A stretch of DNA of 47,514 bases from a candidate division CPR3 bacterium 4484_211 (lineage in GTDB: Bacteria > Patescibacteriota > 4484-211), in NCBI GenBank assembly GCA_002084955.1, contig MZGJ01000005.1, forward strand, positions 1 through 47,514, read 5' to 3'. The translations under genes and the position numbers were made by a program. The notes beneath the pieces are model-generated. The model made no database searches. It saw only the letters and a list, made by a program, of their open reading frames with translations, and had not been told where the DNA came from. Positions 1 through 9,355 of the stretch are shown here, in pieces. The first letter of the stretch is position 1. Each line of letters opens with the position of its first letter.

Positions 1-165
1 CGGGGATTATCTTTTAAGATAACCTTATCGGAATTAAAATAGGAAAAAATACTCATCCCGACAGAAGATGCCAGCGCCGCGATAAACCAGGAAGCTCCTG
101 CTTCAAGCCGAATTCTGGCTGTGCAATTCCTTCTCTTGAAACGCCGCTGACCTGCCGGTGGGGCT
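1..165 (-). CDS. HtpX/M48-like membrane peptidase, partial at window edge
   Basis: An open minus-strand frame runs off the left edge directly after lemA. Its translation contains a membrane segment followed by MSIFSYFNSDKVIL, which matches the HtpX/M48 signature at the end of the second membrane helix (FSYxYSDKxVL). LemA-HtpX gene pairs are common, and this supports the call. The zinc motif HExxH would lie beyond the window. No ATG or convincing GTG/TTG start precedes the match in this frame, and the first membrane helix expected in HtpX is not visible, so the 5' end is either unusual or damaged. The family call is moderately sure and the start is unknown. Confidence 0.5.
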
Positions 166-720
166 TCACTCCTTAAAGCTGACTTTGATATCTTTTCTTT
201 CCTCTTCCTCCGCTTCAAAGAACTCCTCAGGTTTAAAACCAAAAGCGTTGGCCACGATCACGCTGGGAAAAACTTTAAGCTTGATATTGTATTCCATCAC
301 ATTGGTGTTGTAAAACTGCCGAGCGTAGGCAATTTTGTCCTCCACATCAGCTAGCTCATCCTGCAGCTTCTTAAAGTTCTCGTTGGCCTTAAGTTGAGGA
401 TAGTTCTCGGCAACGGCAAAGAGGGTCTTTAGTGTTCCACTAAGAGCATTATCCGCCTGAGCTTTTTCTTGGGGAGTGGACGCGTTAACCAAAGCGCTTC
501 GAGCTCGGCTGACATTTTCAAAAATTTCCTTTTCATGCGCCGCGTATCCCTTTACTGTTTCTACCAAATTGGGAATTAAACTAGCCCGCCGCTTTAATTG
601 AACATCAATTCCTGACCAGGATTCCTCAACTCTGGTTTTTGCGGTAACCAGCCCATTGTAGGTTCCCCAAAGGTAAAGAATAATCACCGCCAGGAAGCCA
701 AGTATTATCATTCCAATCAT
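166..720 (-). CDS. lemA: LemA family membrane protein
   Basis: A 184-residue protein with one N-terminal membrane helix (about residues 4-20) followed by a helical domain. The family hallmarks are present: [25 protein letters not shown] near residue 30 and the YNxxVMEYN segment near residue 140. LemA proteins are small envelope proteins of unknown biochemical role with a mostly extracytoplasmic coiled helical bundle. The start at 720 is supported by a strong Shine-Dalgarno (GGGAGGTG) about seven bases upstream, one of the few clear ones in the window. The HtpX-like frame follows immediately downstream, the usual partner. The length is typical of the family. Confidence 0.93.
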   Translation of the reverse strand: MIGMIILGFLAVIILYLWGTYNGLVTAKTRVEESWSGIDVQLKRRASLIPNLVETVKGYAAHEKEIFENVSRARSALVNASTPQEKAQADNALSGTLKTLFAVAENYPQLKANENFKKLQDELADVEDKIAYARQFYNTNVMEYNIKLKVFPSVIVANAFGFKPEEFFEAEEEERKDIKVSFKE

Positions 721-744
721 GTGTTTTCACCTCCCGTTTTTATC

Positions 745-822
745 TGGCGGGAGCGACGGGACTTGAACCCGCGACCTTCTGCGTGACAGGCAGACGCTCT
801 AAACCGTCTGAGCTACGCCCCC
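745..822 (-). tRNA. tRNA-Asp (GTC)
   Basis: Reverse complement folds into a full cloverleaf: acceptor GGGGGCG pairs with CGCTCCC (one G-T pair), anticodon loop CTGTCAC gives GTC, and the T arm carries GGTTCAAGT. The discriminator is G and CCA is encoded (bases 745-747). Confidence 0.95.
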
Positions 823-907
823 AACAGCTACATCCTATCAAACTCTTGTCTTTTGGTCAATTAACTGCTATAGTATAACATGCTATCACACAACACTGCC
901 CGGGGAG

Positions 908-1726
908 GTGATATATCTGGCAGAAACTAAAATTTCCGATTTAGATACAAAAGAAAAAATTTTGCAGTCAAGGGAATCGCAGCTGACCACGGTCATCATT
1001 GGGATTTTGCTGGTTGTGGCTGGGTTTTTAGTCTATAGTCACTTTCAATCTCCAGCAAGTCTTTCTACCGAGGAGACAGCTCCCACCCCGGTACCTGTTG
1101 AGCAGGTAAAAGGGGAAACGGATACCAGAAAACGCTACCAGGTTAAAGAAGGAGACACTCTTTGGAGTATTGCTCAGGAAGTTTATGGCGATGGCTTTAG
1201 ATGGCGAAAAATTGCCGAAGCCAATAATATTCCTTTGGAGCGGCCCTATGTAGAAGAAGGCCAGGAATTGGTTATTCCCGGCCCCGGAGAGGAATTAGCC
1301 GAAGAAACCAAAGATTTGATCTATACGGTACAAAAAGGCGACAGCTTATGGAAAATTGCCGAAGAAAAGCTGGGCAGTGGGTTTAGGTGGAAGGATCTGG
1401 CCAGAGTCAACAACATTCCTTTAGAAAATCCGCTAATTGATGTCGGTCAAAGCTTGATTGTCAGCGGGTTTGGCGGTCCGGAGGAAGGAGATGTCCTTTC
1501 TGCGCTGAGTACCGAACCTGCCAACGGAGGAATGAAGACCACTGAGACTTATACTGTTAAGAGAGGTGATACGCTCTGGGGGTTGGCGGAAAAGTTTTAT
1601 GGCAATGGAGGTGACTGGGTAAAAATTTTTGATTCTCCCGAGAATGATTTGAGCATGTACTCTCCTTTAAGCGGTGGTTCGGCCTATCCATTAATCCACG
1701 CCGGTAATGTTTTGGTGATACCTTAA
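908..1726 (+). CDS. Membrane-anchored protein with three LysM domains
   Basis: About 270 residues: a short cytoplasmic N-terminus, a membrane helix around residues 28-45 (TVIIGILLVVAGFLVYSHF), a linker, then three LysM modules at roughly 77-125, 138-187 and 215-272, each opening with YxVKxGDTLW or close variants. LysM binds N-acetylglucosamine glycans such as peptidoglycan, so this is probably a wall-binding protein anchored in the membrane. Start choice is awkward. The GTG at 908 lies inside a near-perfect Shine-Dalgarno (GGGGAGGTGA, 902-911), which would better serve the in-frame CTG at 917. A start at 917 would shorten the protein by three residues. No enzymatic domain is visible. Confidence 0.85.
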   Translation: MIYLAETKISDLDTKEKILQSRESQLTTVIIGILLVVAGFLVYSHFQSPASLSTEETAPTPVPVEQVKGETDTRKRYQVKEGDTLWSIAQEVYGDGFRWRKIAEANNIPLERPYVEEGQELVIPGPGEELAEETKDLIYTVQKGDSLWKIAEEKLGSGFRWKDLARVNNIPLENPLIDVGQSLIVSGFGGPEEGDVLSALSTEPANGGMKTTETYTVKRGDTLWGLAEKFYGNGGDWVKIFDSPENDLSMYSPLSGGSAYPLIHAGNVLVIP

Positions 1727-1794
1727 CGAGGCTCGGCTTACTTCTCCGCTTATCCGGTGCGGTTTTTAATAAAAGCGGCAACTCTTTTTTTCTT

Positions 1795-1867
1795 GCGAGA
1801 GTAGCTCAGCTGGTAGAGCATCTGCTTCCCAAGCAGAAGGTCGCGGGTTCAAGACCCGTCTCTCGCT
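1795..1867 (+). tRNA. tRNA-Gly (CCC)
   Basis: Complete cloverleaf: acceptor GCGAGAG/CTCTCGC, D arm GCTCAGCTGGTAGAGC, anticodon stem TCTGC/GCAGA with loop TTCCCAA (anticodon CCC), T arm GCGGGTTCAAGACCCGT. Discriminator T. CCA is not encoded (AAT follows). Confidence 0.95.
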
Positions 1868-1932
1868 AATGGCAGAGATTACCAATAGAAGACTTGACGT
1901 TTCTTAAACCATCTACTAGGATGGAGGGTAGG

Positions 1933-2676
1933 ATGGTGGAAAGAAAGCATATTATCCGAACCGAAAGGCTTTGCAAGGAGTTTCCCGCCGGACGGCGGCA
2001 GATTGGTGTCCTTCATGATATAGATCTTCATATTTACCCCCGGGAATTTACTATTATCTACGGGCCCTCTGGGTCCGGGAAATCCACCTTGCTGAATACG
2101 CTTTTGGGGCTGGAGCCGCCGACCAGGGGTAAAGTTTTTGTGCGGGGCCGCGATCTTTTCAAAATGGCCGATGACCAACGAGCCGAATTTAGAAACCGGA
2201 ACTACGGAGTGGTTTACCAGCAGCCGTATTGGGTTAAAAGCCTTAATGTTTTGGAAAATGTCTCTTTGCCTCTGCTTCTTCGGGGGGAATCACTAAAATT
2301 TGCTCGGGGAAGAGCCATGTATTCAATAGAGCAGGTAGGCTTGGAACGGTTTGCCAAATACGCTCCCACCCAGCTTTCCGGCGGGCAACAGCAAAAAGTA
2401 AGCCTGGCGCGCGCTTTGGTTACCGATCCCTCGGTAATTGTTGCCGACGAGCCGACCGGCAATCTGGACACCGCTTCCTCCAATGAGGTTATTGAAATGT
2501 TCATGGATCTCATTCAGCGGCTTGGCCGCACGGTGGTTATGGTAACCCACGAATTAAGATTTCTGGAATATGCCCACCGGGCTATATCTATTAGAGACGG
2601 TAAAATTGAAGGAGAATTTGGCAAAAGCGAGATAAAAAATTTGGTTAAAGACCTGAAGGCTATCGGAATAAAATAA
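1933..2676 (+). CDS. ABC transporter ATPase, MacB/LolD type
   Basis: A 247-residue ATPase with Walker [11 protein letters not shown]-loop in [12 protein letters not shown], signature [15 protein letters not shown], Walker [13 protein letters not shown] and switch His in VTHEL. The DEPTGNLD wording and the FtsX-type permease that overlaps it are characteristic of the LolD/MacB/FtsE group, which drives mechanotransmission or export of lipoproteins, peptides or toxins rather than import. The ATG at 1933 is preceded by GGAGG (1923-1927) five bases upstream. An in-frame ATG at 1921 and a TTG at 1894 are less likely. The stop and the permease ATG overlap as TAATG, so the two are translationally coupled. 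Confidence 0.92.
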   Translation: MVERKHIIRTERLCKEFPAGRRQIGVLHDIDLHIYPREFTIIYGPSGSGKSTLLNTLLGLEPPTRGKVFVRGRDLFKMADDQRAEFRNRNYGVVYQQPYWVKSLNVLENVSLPLLLRGESLKFARGRAMYSIEQVGLERFAKYAPTQLSGGQQQKVSLARALVTDPSVIVADEPTGNLDTASSNEVIEMFMDLIQRLGRTVVMVTHELRFLEYAHRAISIRDGKIEGEFGKSEIKNLVKDLKAIGIK

Positions 2677-3887
2677 TGAAGATTTCCTCTCTTTTTATTA
2701 TTGCTTTTAAGACACTATTCGGCAAAAAGCTCCGCAGTCTCTTGACCATCGGAGGGGTAACAGTGGGTATCGGGGCGATTGTCTTTTTGGTTTCTTTAGG
2801 TTACGGCGTTGAAAATCTGATTGTGGAAAGGATAACCGGACTGGATGCCCTGCGCATTATTGATGTTTCCACCATAAAAAGCAAGATTGTCAGGCTGGAC
2901 AGAGAAACTCTAGAGAGATTGTCTTCCCTGCAGAATGTAGAAGCGGTGGAACCGCTTATTAGTTCTCCCGGTCAGATAAGTTTTGGCGGGTCTTCTACTG
3001 ATGTGGTCGTCTTTGCTTCCAGCCAGGAATACATAGAGATGTCCGGCATTAAGGCCAGTTTCGGATCGGTTTTTGATCCTGGAACCGATAAACTAATCGT
3101 CAACGCGGCTGTTCTTAGGCTGGTGGGGGTTGATGAAGCAAATTACGGCCAGACGGTTGGTCAACAGGCCAAATTGAATGTGATCATTAATGCCGAACAG
3201 CAAAGATCCGAATCGGTGCCTAATCCTGAAGCAAAGAGCATAGAAAAGGATTTATCTATTGCCGGGGTAATTAGTGATAATGAAACCCCTTATGTGTTTG
3301 TTCCCCGTGAACTTCTGGAAAAAGAAGGGGTTTTAAATTATTCTCAGGCTAAAGTTAAGGTAAAGAATAAGTCTGATTTGGAATTAGTGCGCCAAAAGAT
3401 TGAGTCTCTTGGGTTGAGCACCACCTCGGCCTCGGACACGGTTCAGCAAATTGACCAGATTTTTTCGCTTTTTCGGATAATTTTAGCTGCTCTTGGTTCA
3501 ATTGCCTTGGTTGTGGCCGCTTTGGGCATGTTTAATACTCTAACCGTTTCTCTTTTGGAACGAACCCGCGAGGTGGGTTTAATGAAGGCTTTGGGAGCGA
3601 AAAAAAGAGATGTCTTCTCGCTTTTCCTTTCTGAGGCAATGATAATTTCCTGTATTGGGGGAGGCTTGGGGGTGGTGTTTGGGTTCTTTCTGGGCGAAGG
3701 GGCTAATTATATTTTAAATTACTTGGCGCAATCTACCGGAAATGAGCCGGTGGACATTTTCCACACGCCTTTCTTTTTTGTTTTGATTATTATCCTTTTT
3801 TCTTTTGTGGTCGGTTTTATTACCGGAATGTATCCCTCACGGCGCGCCAGCCGCCTTAATCCTCTGGATGCCCTAAGGTATGAATAA
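2676..3887 (+). CDS. ABC transporter permease, FtsX/MacB family
   Basis: 403 residues. One N-terminal membrane helix (about 20-42), a MacB-PCD-like extracytoplasmic domain (about 50-255), then three C-terminal helices (about 270-300, 320-350, 365-390). The FtsX-domain motif TREVGLMKALGAKKRDVFSLFLSEAMII lies between C-terminal helices, and the protein ends with PSRRASRLNPLDALRYE, the usual end of MacB-type permeases. It overlaps the ATPase gene by one base and must form the transporter with it. Substrate unknown. The adjacent surface-protein gene starts 43 bases later but has its own promoter. Confidence 0.92.
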   Translation: MKISSLFIIAFKTLFGKKLRSLLTIGGVTVGIGAIVFLVSLGYGVENLIVERITGLDALRIIDVSTIKSKIVRLDRETLERLSSLQNVEAVEPLISSPGQISFGGSSTDVVVFASSQEYIEMSGIKASFGSVFDPGTDKLIVNAAVLRLVGVDEANYGQTVGQQAKLNVIINAEQQRSESVPNPEAKSIEKDLSIAGVISDNETPYVFVPRELLEKEGVLNYSQAKVKVKNKSDLELVRQKIESLGLSTTSASDTVQQIDQIFSLFRIILAALGSIALVVAALGMFNTLTVSLLERTREVGLMKALGAKKRDVFSLFLSEAMIISCIGGGLGVVFGFFLGEGANYILNYLAQSTGNEPVDIFHTPFFFVLIIILFSFVVGFITGMYPSRRASRLNPLDALRYE

Positions 3888-3893
3888 AAATTC

Positions 3894-3922
3894 TTTACCC
3901 ACCCGCGCTTTTTTGTTATATT
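3894..3922 (+). promoter_or_regulatory. Promoter of the FN3 surface protein, leaderless geometry
   Basis: -35 TTTACC (3894-3899), a 17-base spacer, -10 TATATT (3917-3922), and the ATG only eight bases further at 3931. No Shine-Dalgarno fits between them, which suggests a leaderless transcript. Confidence 0.5.
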
Positions 3923-3930
3923 CCTAATGA

Positions 3931-6900
3931 ATGAAGTCTTCAATTACTCAATTAAAGGAAGGATTAGTTAAAGATTTATCTCCTTTTACCCCTTTACTTA
4001 AAGGCTTTGGCTTATTAGTCTTAGTCGGCTTACTTCTCGGCATATTTCAACATCAGTCCTTGCAAAAAGGACCAACTACCTATCATCGTGAGATTTTGGG
4101 GTTAAGTCAAGCTTCAATTACCAAAAATACGGACACCCATTTTAACCAGGGATCTTTTTCCTCTACCGAAGTTTCGGGAACTGGCAGTGGAGCAGTCGTC
4201 CAACTGGCTGGTAGTGGCGGCGAAAACTGGTGGAACTCTAGTTATTCTTTTAGGAAGCAACTTACAGTGACCAATAATTCAGGAAGTCAAGCTCTGGCCC
4301 AAGGAAGTCTAGTGGCTTTAACGCTTAATCACCAGGCATTGGTGAACAATTCTAAGTCACAAGCAGACGGTGATGATATCCGAATAGTATATTATTCGGG
4401 TGGTAATACGGAAATTTCCCGGGCGGTAGCAGTTGATACCGGCTGGAACCAGGTAGACTCTAAGGTGATGTTTAAGACCCAGACCGAGATTGGTGCCGGC
4501 AGTTCGGATAATAATTATTGGCTTTACTACGGAAACGATTCTGTTGGCGCCCCCCCAGATATTAATATCGGTTTTGGTGACGGTTCTGATGGTGACTTAA
4601 CTGTGACCAGTGCGGGGACAGTAGTTAATAATTATGCCTATATTACCGACGCCACAGTCGCTTCCGGCTCAACAACTTTTAATGTTAACGATACTTCCGG
4701 CTTCACTGCCGGGGATGAAATTTTAGTCATTCAAGTTCAACACGACGGTGCCAATTCCAATGCCGGTGTGTACGAATTTCGGGAAATCTCCTCTATCAAT
4801 GGCGACCAGATTACATTAGGTTCAGCACTGAGTAATACCTACTATTCCAATGATTTTGATAATGCCACAGCTTCGGCTGCCCAAATTGTTAGAGTTCCCC
4901 AGTATGGGAATGTGAGTATTAGCTCGGGTGCAAGTATTACAGCTCCAGCTTGGAATGGTTACCAAGGGGGAATTGTTGTTTTTCGGGCGCAGGGCACGGT
5001 GAATATCGCCGGAGATATTGATGTTAGTGCCAAAGGTTATCGTGGGGGGTACCATGGGGCTTCCAGTAACTGTGATGGTGCTCAAGGAGAGAGTTATAAA
5101 GGGAAAGATACCACTAACACTTGCTATGGCTACGGAGCTAAGAAGCTGGCCAAAGAAGGTGGCGGCGGATCTTATATTTGTGGCGGGGGCGGAGAATATG
5201 CGGGTAATTCTACTAATAGCGATGACTGGAATGGTGATGGTGGTGATGAGTATGCGCGGCACGGTGAAACCTACGGCCAGGCAGATTTAAGCACAATATT
5301 TTTTGGTTCTGGCGGCGGAGGTCAATGGGATGGAAGTGAGGGCGGCGGTTGTGGTAGCCAAACAATTTCTGATGGCGGTAATGGAGGAGGGATAGTCTTT
5401 ATTTACGCTAATCAAATAACTTCCTCTACCGAGGGTATTTTATCCCAGGGACAAAGTACCAGCGGTTGTCAACGCGGTTCCTTCACCTATGGCTCTTCGG
5501 GGGGAGCCGGAGGATCAATATTTTTGATGGCCGAGGATATTAGTGGGACCGCGGGTTTTGCTGATGCCACAGGAGGTTCAGGTAATCATAGCCCCCAGAG
5601 AAGCGGCGGCGATGGTGGAGACGGCCGAGTTCGCTTGGTTTATTCCAGTCTCACGGGGTCTTCTTTTCCTTCAGCTTCAGATAAGGATTGGGATGATGAT
5701 GCCAGCGTTTCTGCGGGCGACGAGGTTTCGGTTCTTCCTCCATCAGGGAATTGGGCTTCTCCTACAAACTCCAATGTCATTGATCTTATCTGGAACGGAG
5801 GTTGGGGGGATGGGTCGGACAGTTCCACGGCCTTTTCGGCGACAGTTGCCAATGTAGGGGCAAACTCTTCAATAACTTTTGAAATGAAAGCCGCCTCAAG
5901 TGTAGTTGATCTTTTATCAGCCAGCTATATTACCTTGGGGACAGCTAATTCGGGGACGACTTTTACCAAGACGAAATCTGATTTGGACGCTTTAGGTTTA
6001 GATGCGGGAAGTAACCGGTATCTTCAGGTACGGGCCGCACTTGCCTCTGCGAATGGGGTTACTAACCCTCAGCTGGACTCATTTACTATTTACTACATGG
6101 CCGACCAAGACAATCCCAGTAATCCCACAAGTTTAACGGCGTTGAGTGCTGACGGGGGTGCAGTAATAAACACAGATACCTGGTACAACTATCCGAGTCC
6201 CTATTTTAGCTGGAGCGGGGCGAGTGATGCTGACAGTGGGGTAGCTGGTTATTATGTATATTTTGGCACGAGCAGTAGTGCCAATCCCTTAACGGCGGGC
6301 AGTTACCAGACAAATGCAAGCTATGCCGCTTCGTCCCTGTCTAGCCCAAATACCTACTACCTGCGCATAAAAACCAAAGATAATGCTGGCAATGTCTCCT
6401 CGGACACCTGGGCGCCGTTTAGTTACCGATACGAAACAGGGGAGCCTGCCAATCCCTCATCAGTTTCTGTATTGCCGGTGGGCTACACTTCCATCAATTC
6501 TTTTCAATTCAACTGGACTCAAGGGAGTGATGATGATTCGGGCATTTGGGGGTATTGCTACAAAACAGGGACAACGGATACGGAGAGTGTTTACTATACA
6601 GATCAATGTACTACCGAGACTTCAGTGTCTTCTATTCCCGCCTACCAGAATGATGTCAATATTTTTTATGTTCGAGCCAAAGATAACGCCAATAATGTTA
6701 ACAGTTCCTACAAGCAGATCAACTATTACTACAATGCCAATGCTCCCAGTGCCCCCCAGAATGTGGTGGTAACTGCGGCTTCTTCCATTGCGGGTACCAA
6801 TTGTACTTCCACAGATAACTGTTTTAGCGTTAGCTGGGATCTGCCAGCAGAATATTCGGGAAGTATTGAGGCCTACTACTATTCCATTAATGTGGAGCCC

Positions 6901-9111
6901 ACAGATAGTAATAGCACACAGACTAATGAGAGTCAGACGACTAACCGGGCTCTTAGTGCCCGTCCTTTGGCAACGCAACAGGGCGAGAATACTTTCTACA
7001 TTGTAGCTAAAGACAACAGCGGGAACATCAATTACAACATATACGGCAGTGCGACTTTTACAACCACTACCACGGCTCCAGGAATTCCAACCAATGTCCA
7101 ACTTAGCGATTCTTCAAACAGGGATGCAGAGAAATATCAATTAACAATTACCTGGGATGCTCCAAGTGAAGTAGGTTCAGGAATAGATCATTACAATATT
7201 TACCGTTCTACTGATGGGTCTAGCTACAGTCGGGTAGCTACGGCTTCGGCGGGCAGCACAGGCTATTTAGACACGGGTCTTGATAACAGCACCCGGTACT
7301 ATTACAAAGTAAGCGCCGAAGATAATGCCGGTGCAGAGGGGAGTTTTAGTACTGTGGTCAGTGAAATACCTACAGGGAGATACACCACTCCGCCGGAAAT
7401 TATTGTGGAGCCCAGCGTTAGCACTTCCATACTTTCGGCTACGGTATCCTGGCAGATGGAGCGGAGCTGCAAAGGCTATGTGCAGTTTAGAGAAAGCCAG
7501 GAGTCTAATTTTGTCGAGCAGGGGCCGGGGACAAGTGCTCTGGAGCATGAGGTAACGGTGGTAGGGCTTAAAGCTGATACCACTTACTACTACCGTATTC
7601 GTTGTGAGGATATTGATGGGAACGAGGCTTTTTCTGAGGAGGCGACTTTTAGCACGAACGATGCTCCCAGCGCGCCGATTAACCTGGCAGTAAGTCCGGC
7701 GAACAGCAGCACCAACAGCTTTGCCTTTTCCTGGGATGCTCCCACAGATATTGGGGTAACGATTGACTATTACTATTACAGTATTAATCAAGAACCTAAT
7801 GAGAGCAACATTTCCAAGACAGCCTTAACTAAATTAGATGCCGGGCCGTATGCTACCCAACAGGGGGTGAATACCTTTTATGTGGTGGCCGTGGATGATG
7901 CCGGAAATTACAATTTTGATAATTACGCCTCGGTCTCCTTTACCGCGCAAACCATGGCTCCGGGAATTCCTCGTAATGTTCAGGTGACGGACAGCTCCGA
8001 CCGCGCCAATAAAAGTTATCGTCTAACTATAGCCTGGAACAAACCATCAGACGGAATGGTTGACCACTACGATATCTACCGCTCACAGGACAACTCTGCT
8101 TTCACTAAGGTGGCGCAGGTAAGTGCTACAGGCTTCCTGGATACGGACTTAGATACCAATACCGTCTATTATTACTATGTCAAGTCAATTGACAACGCCG
8201 GGGCAACTTCAGCCCCGTCTACTACAGTCAGCAAGCAACCCACAGGCCGATATGTTACCCCGCCGGATTATGAAGGGGAGCCTAGTGTAGAAGCAACCTC
8301 CACCACGGCGGTTATTAAATGGACTACGGACCGGGCATCTACCTCTTTTGTCAATTATGGTGTTACTGAGGACATAGGGGAATCCAAGGGGAGTCTAGAA
8401 GAAGTTATTGCCCACGAGGTTGAACTAAGCGGGCTTGATCCTGCAACTAAATATTACTATCGGGTTCAGTCTTTTGACGAGGCTCGGGATTATACACTGG
8501 AGGAGGCTCAGTCCGATCTTTTCACTTTTACCACCTCGGTGGCTCCCGCGATTTCAGATGTAAAGATTGAGGATGTACGGCAGACAACGGCAATTGTTAG
8601 TTGGAAGACAACGACGGTGAGTACTTCCACAGTCAAATACGGGAAAACAACTGATTATGGGGGAACTATAGAGGATAAAAGTACGGGGTCAACAACAATA
8701 CACACCGTCCGTCTTGGGGATCTTGATTCTGAGAGCCTGTATCATGTACGAGTACTGGGCACAGACACAGAGGGGAACAAACTTGAGAGTGACGACTATG
8801 TATTCCAAACACTGGCTTTCCCAAGAATTTTCAACCTAAGTTTTGAGCCGGTGGCCGGGGCAGCCAGCGCCACCATAGTGGTTAGTTGGGAGACTAATGT
8901 GGAGACAGACAGCATTGTAGAGTTCGCGCCCGCAGGGGAGACATTTGCGGAGAAGGCAAGTTCTGAATTGGTGAAAGAACATGAGTTAACTATTGCCGAT
9001 CTCCAAGATAATACGGTTTATCATTTCCGGGCAAAGGGACGGGATCAATTTGGGAATGTGGCTCTGTCGGACCTGCAGGTTTATTCTACCCCTTTGAAGA
9101 TACCACTTTAA
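3931..9111 (+). CDS. Giant surface protein: DUF2341, Gly-rich region and fibronectin III repeats (frameshifted near 3' end)
   Basis: 1,726 residues in this frame. A membrane helix at about 25-43 (LLKGFGLLVLVGLLLGIF) is the signal or anchor. A DUF2341 domain covers about 95-205 (WWNSSYSFRKQLTV through YWLYYGN). A Gly/Ser/Asn-rich region follows at about 370-570. Roughly nine fibronectin type III modules run from about 725 to the end, recognisable by TYYLRIKTKDNAGN-like strands. This is an extracellular, probably adhesive or S-layer-like, protein. The frame stops at 9109-9111, but a FN3 sequence continues in another frame downstream (see 9093-9344), so the true product is about 1,805 residues. 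A block of about three FN3 modules is duplicated internally. Confidence 0.88.
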   Translation: MKSSITQLKEGLVKDLSPFTPLLKGFGLLVLVGLLLGIFQHQSLQKGPTTYHREILGLSQASITKNTDTHFNQGSFSSTEVSGTGSGAVVQLAGSGGENWWNSSYSFRKQLTVTNNSGSQALAQGSLVALTLNHQALVNNSKSQADGDDIRIVYYSGGNTEISRAVAVDTGWNQVDSKVMFKTQTEIGAGSSDNNYWLYYGNDSVGAPPDINIGFGDGSDGDLTVTSAGTVVNNYAYITDATVASGSTTFNVNDTSGFTAGDEILVIQVQHDGANSNAGVYEFREISSINGDQITLGSALSNTYYSNDFDNATASAAQIVRVPQYGNVSISSGASITAPAWNGYQGGIVVFRAQGTVNIAGDIDVSAKGYRGGYHGASSNCDGAQGESYKGKDTTNTCYGYGAKKLAKEGGGGSYICGGGGEYAGNSTNSDDWNGDGGDEYARHGETYGQADLSTIFFGSGGGGQWDGSEGGGCGSQTISDGGNGGGIVFIYANQITSSTEGILSQGQSTSGCQRGSFTYGSSGGAGGSIFLMAEDISGTAGFADATGGSGNHSPQRSGGDGGDGRVRLVYSSLTGSSFPSASDKDWDDDASVSAGDEVSVLPPSGNWASPTNSNVIDLIWNGGWGDGSDSSTAFSATVANVGANSSITFEMKAASSVVDLLSASYITLGTANSGTTFTKTKSDLDALGLDAGSNRYLQVRAALASANGVTNPQLDSFTIYYMADQDNPSNPTSLTALSADGGAVINTDTWYNYPSPYFSWSGASDADSGVAGYYVYFGTSSSANPLTAGSYQTNASYAASSLSSPNTYYLRIKTKDNAGNVSSDTWAPFSYRYETGEPANPSSVSVLPVGYTSINSFQFNWTQGSDDDSGIWGYCYKTGTTDTESVYYTDQCTTETSVSSIPAYQNDVNIFYVRAKDNANNVNSSYKQINYYYNANAPSAPQNVVVTAASSIAGTNCTSTDNCFSVSWDLPAEYSGSIEAYYYSINVEPTDSNSTQTNESQTTNRALSARPLATQQGENTFYIVAKDNSGNINYNIYGSATFTTTTTAPGIPTNVQLSDSSNRDAEKYQLTITWDAPSEVGSGIDHYNIYRSTDGSSYSRVATASAGSTGYLDTGLDNSTRYYYKVSAEDNAGAEGSFSTVVSEIPTGRYTTPPEIIVEPSVSTSILSATVSWQMERSCKGYVQFRESQESNFVEQGPGTSALEHEVTVVGLKADTTYYYRIRCEDIDGNEAFSEEATFSTNDAPSAPINLAVSPANSSTNSFAFSWDAPTDIGVTIDYYYYSINQEPNESNISKTALTKLDAGPYATQQGVNTFYVVAVDDAGNYNFDNYASVSFTAQTMAPGIPRNVQVTDSSDRANKSYRLTIAWNKPSDGMVDHYDIYRSQDNSAFTKVAQVSATGFLDTDLDTNTVYYYYVKSIDNAGATSAPSTTVSKQPTGRYVTPPDYEGEPSVEATSTTAVIKWTTDRASTSFVNYGVTEDIGESKGSLEEVIAHEVELSGLDPATKYYYRVQSFDEARDYTLEEAQSDLFTFTTSVAPAISDVKIEDVRQTTAIVSWKTTTVSTSTVKYGKTTDYGGTIEDKSTGSTTIHTVRLGDLDSESLYHVRVLGTDTEGNKLESDDYVFQTLAFPRIFNLSFEPVAGAASATIVVSWETNVETDSIVEFAPAGETFAEKASSELVKEHELTIADLQDNTVYHFRAKGRDQFGNVALSDLQVYSTPLKIPL

Positions 9112-9344
9112 CCAACTCACATCTGGTGATTGTCTCCGATCTTCGGCCCTCTAAGCCCTATCATTTGCGGGTAATTTCCAAAGACGGGGCGGGCAATGAA
9201 ACAAAATCTCAAGATCACGCGGAAATTACCGGGCGCGCCGCGGAAATTACCGGGCGCGCCACGGAAAGCGTGTTGGATTTGATTATTGTCAACCTGCAGG
9301 AAAGCTTTGGGTGGCTGGGCAATTTGGGGAAAATTTTTAGGTAG
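9093..9344 (+). pseudogene. Frameshifted C-terminal end of the FN3 surface protein
   Basis: The frame beginning near 9093 reads (F)EDTTLTNSHLVIVSDLRPSKPYHLRVISKDGAGNE, the missing second half of the last FN3 module of the preceding gene. It then runs through a seven-residue tandem repeat (AEITGRA twice) to VLDLIIVNLQESFGWLGNLGKIFR, a hydrophobic-amphipathic tail. Joining needs one extra base in the C run at 9089-9092 (ACCCC to ACCCCC). The cause could be an assembly error, a real mutation, or phase variation. A separate gene starting here is unlikely because the first half of its FN3 fold is upstream. Confidence 0.75.
9219..9260. repeat. Perfect 21-bp tandem duplication
   Basis: Two identical 21-base units (9219-9239 and 9240-9260) beginning GCGGAAATTACCGGG. 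They are in frame and encode AEITGRA twice near the C-terminus of the FN3 surface protein. Confidence 0.95.
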
Positions 9345-9355
9345 CGGCCGGACGG

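Noticed and set aside
1727-1794. Terminator between the LysM gene and tRNA-Gly
   Set aside because: Short GC stems (CCGC/GCGG) and T runs are present, but no stem is immediately followed by a T run with convincing pairing.
4822-8000. Several 70-175-codon ORFs on both strands inside the FN3 gene
   Set aside because: They are shadows of a repetitive, low-complexity coding sequence whose main frame is supported by clear domains.
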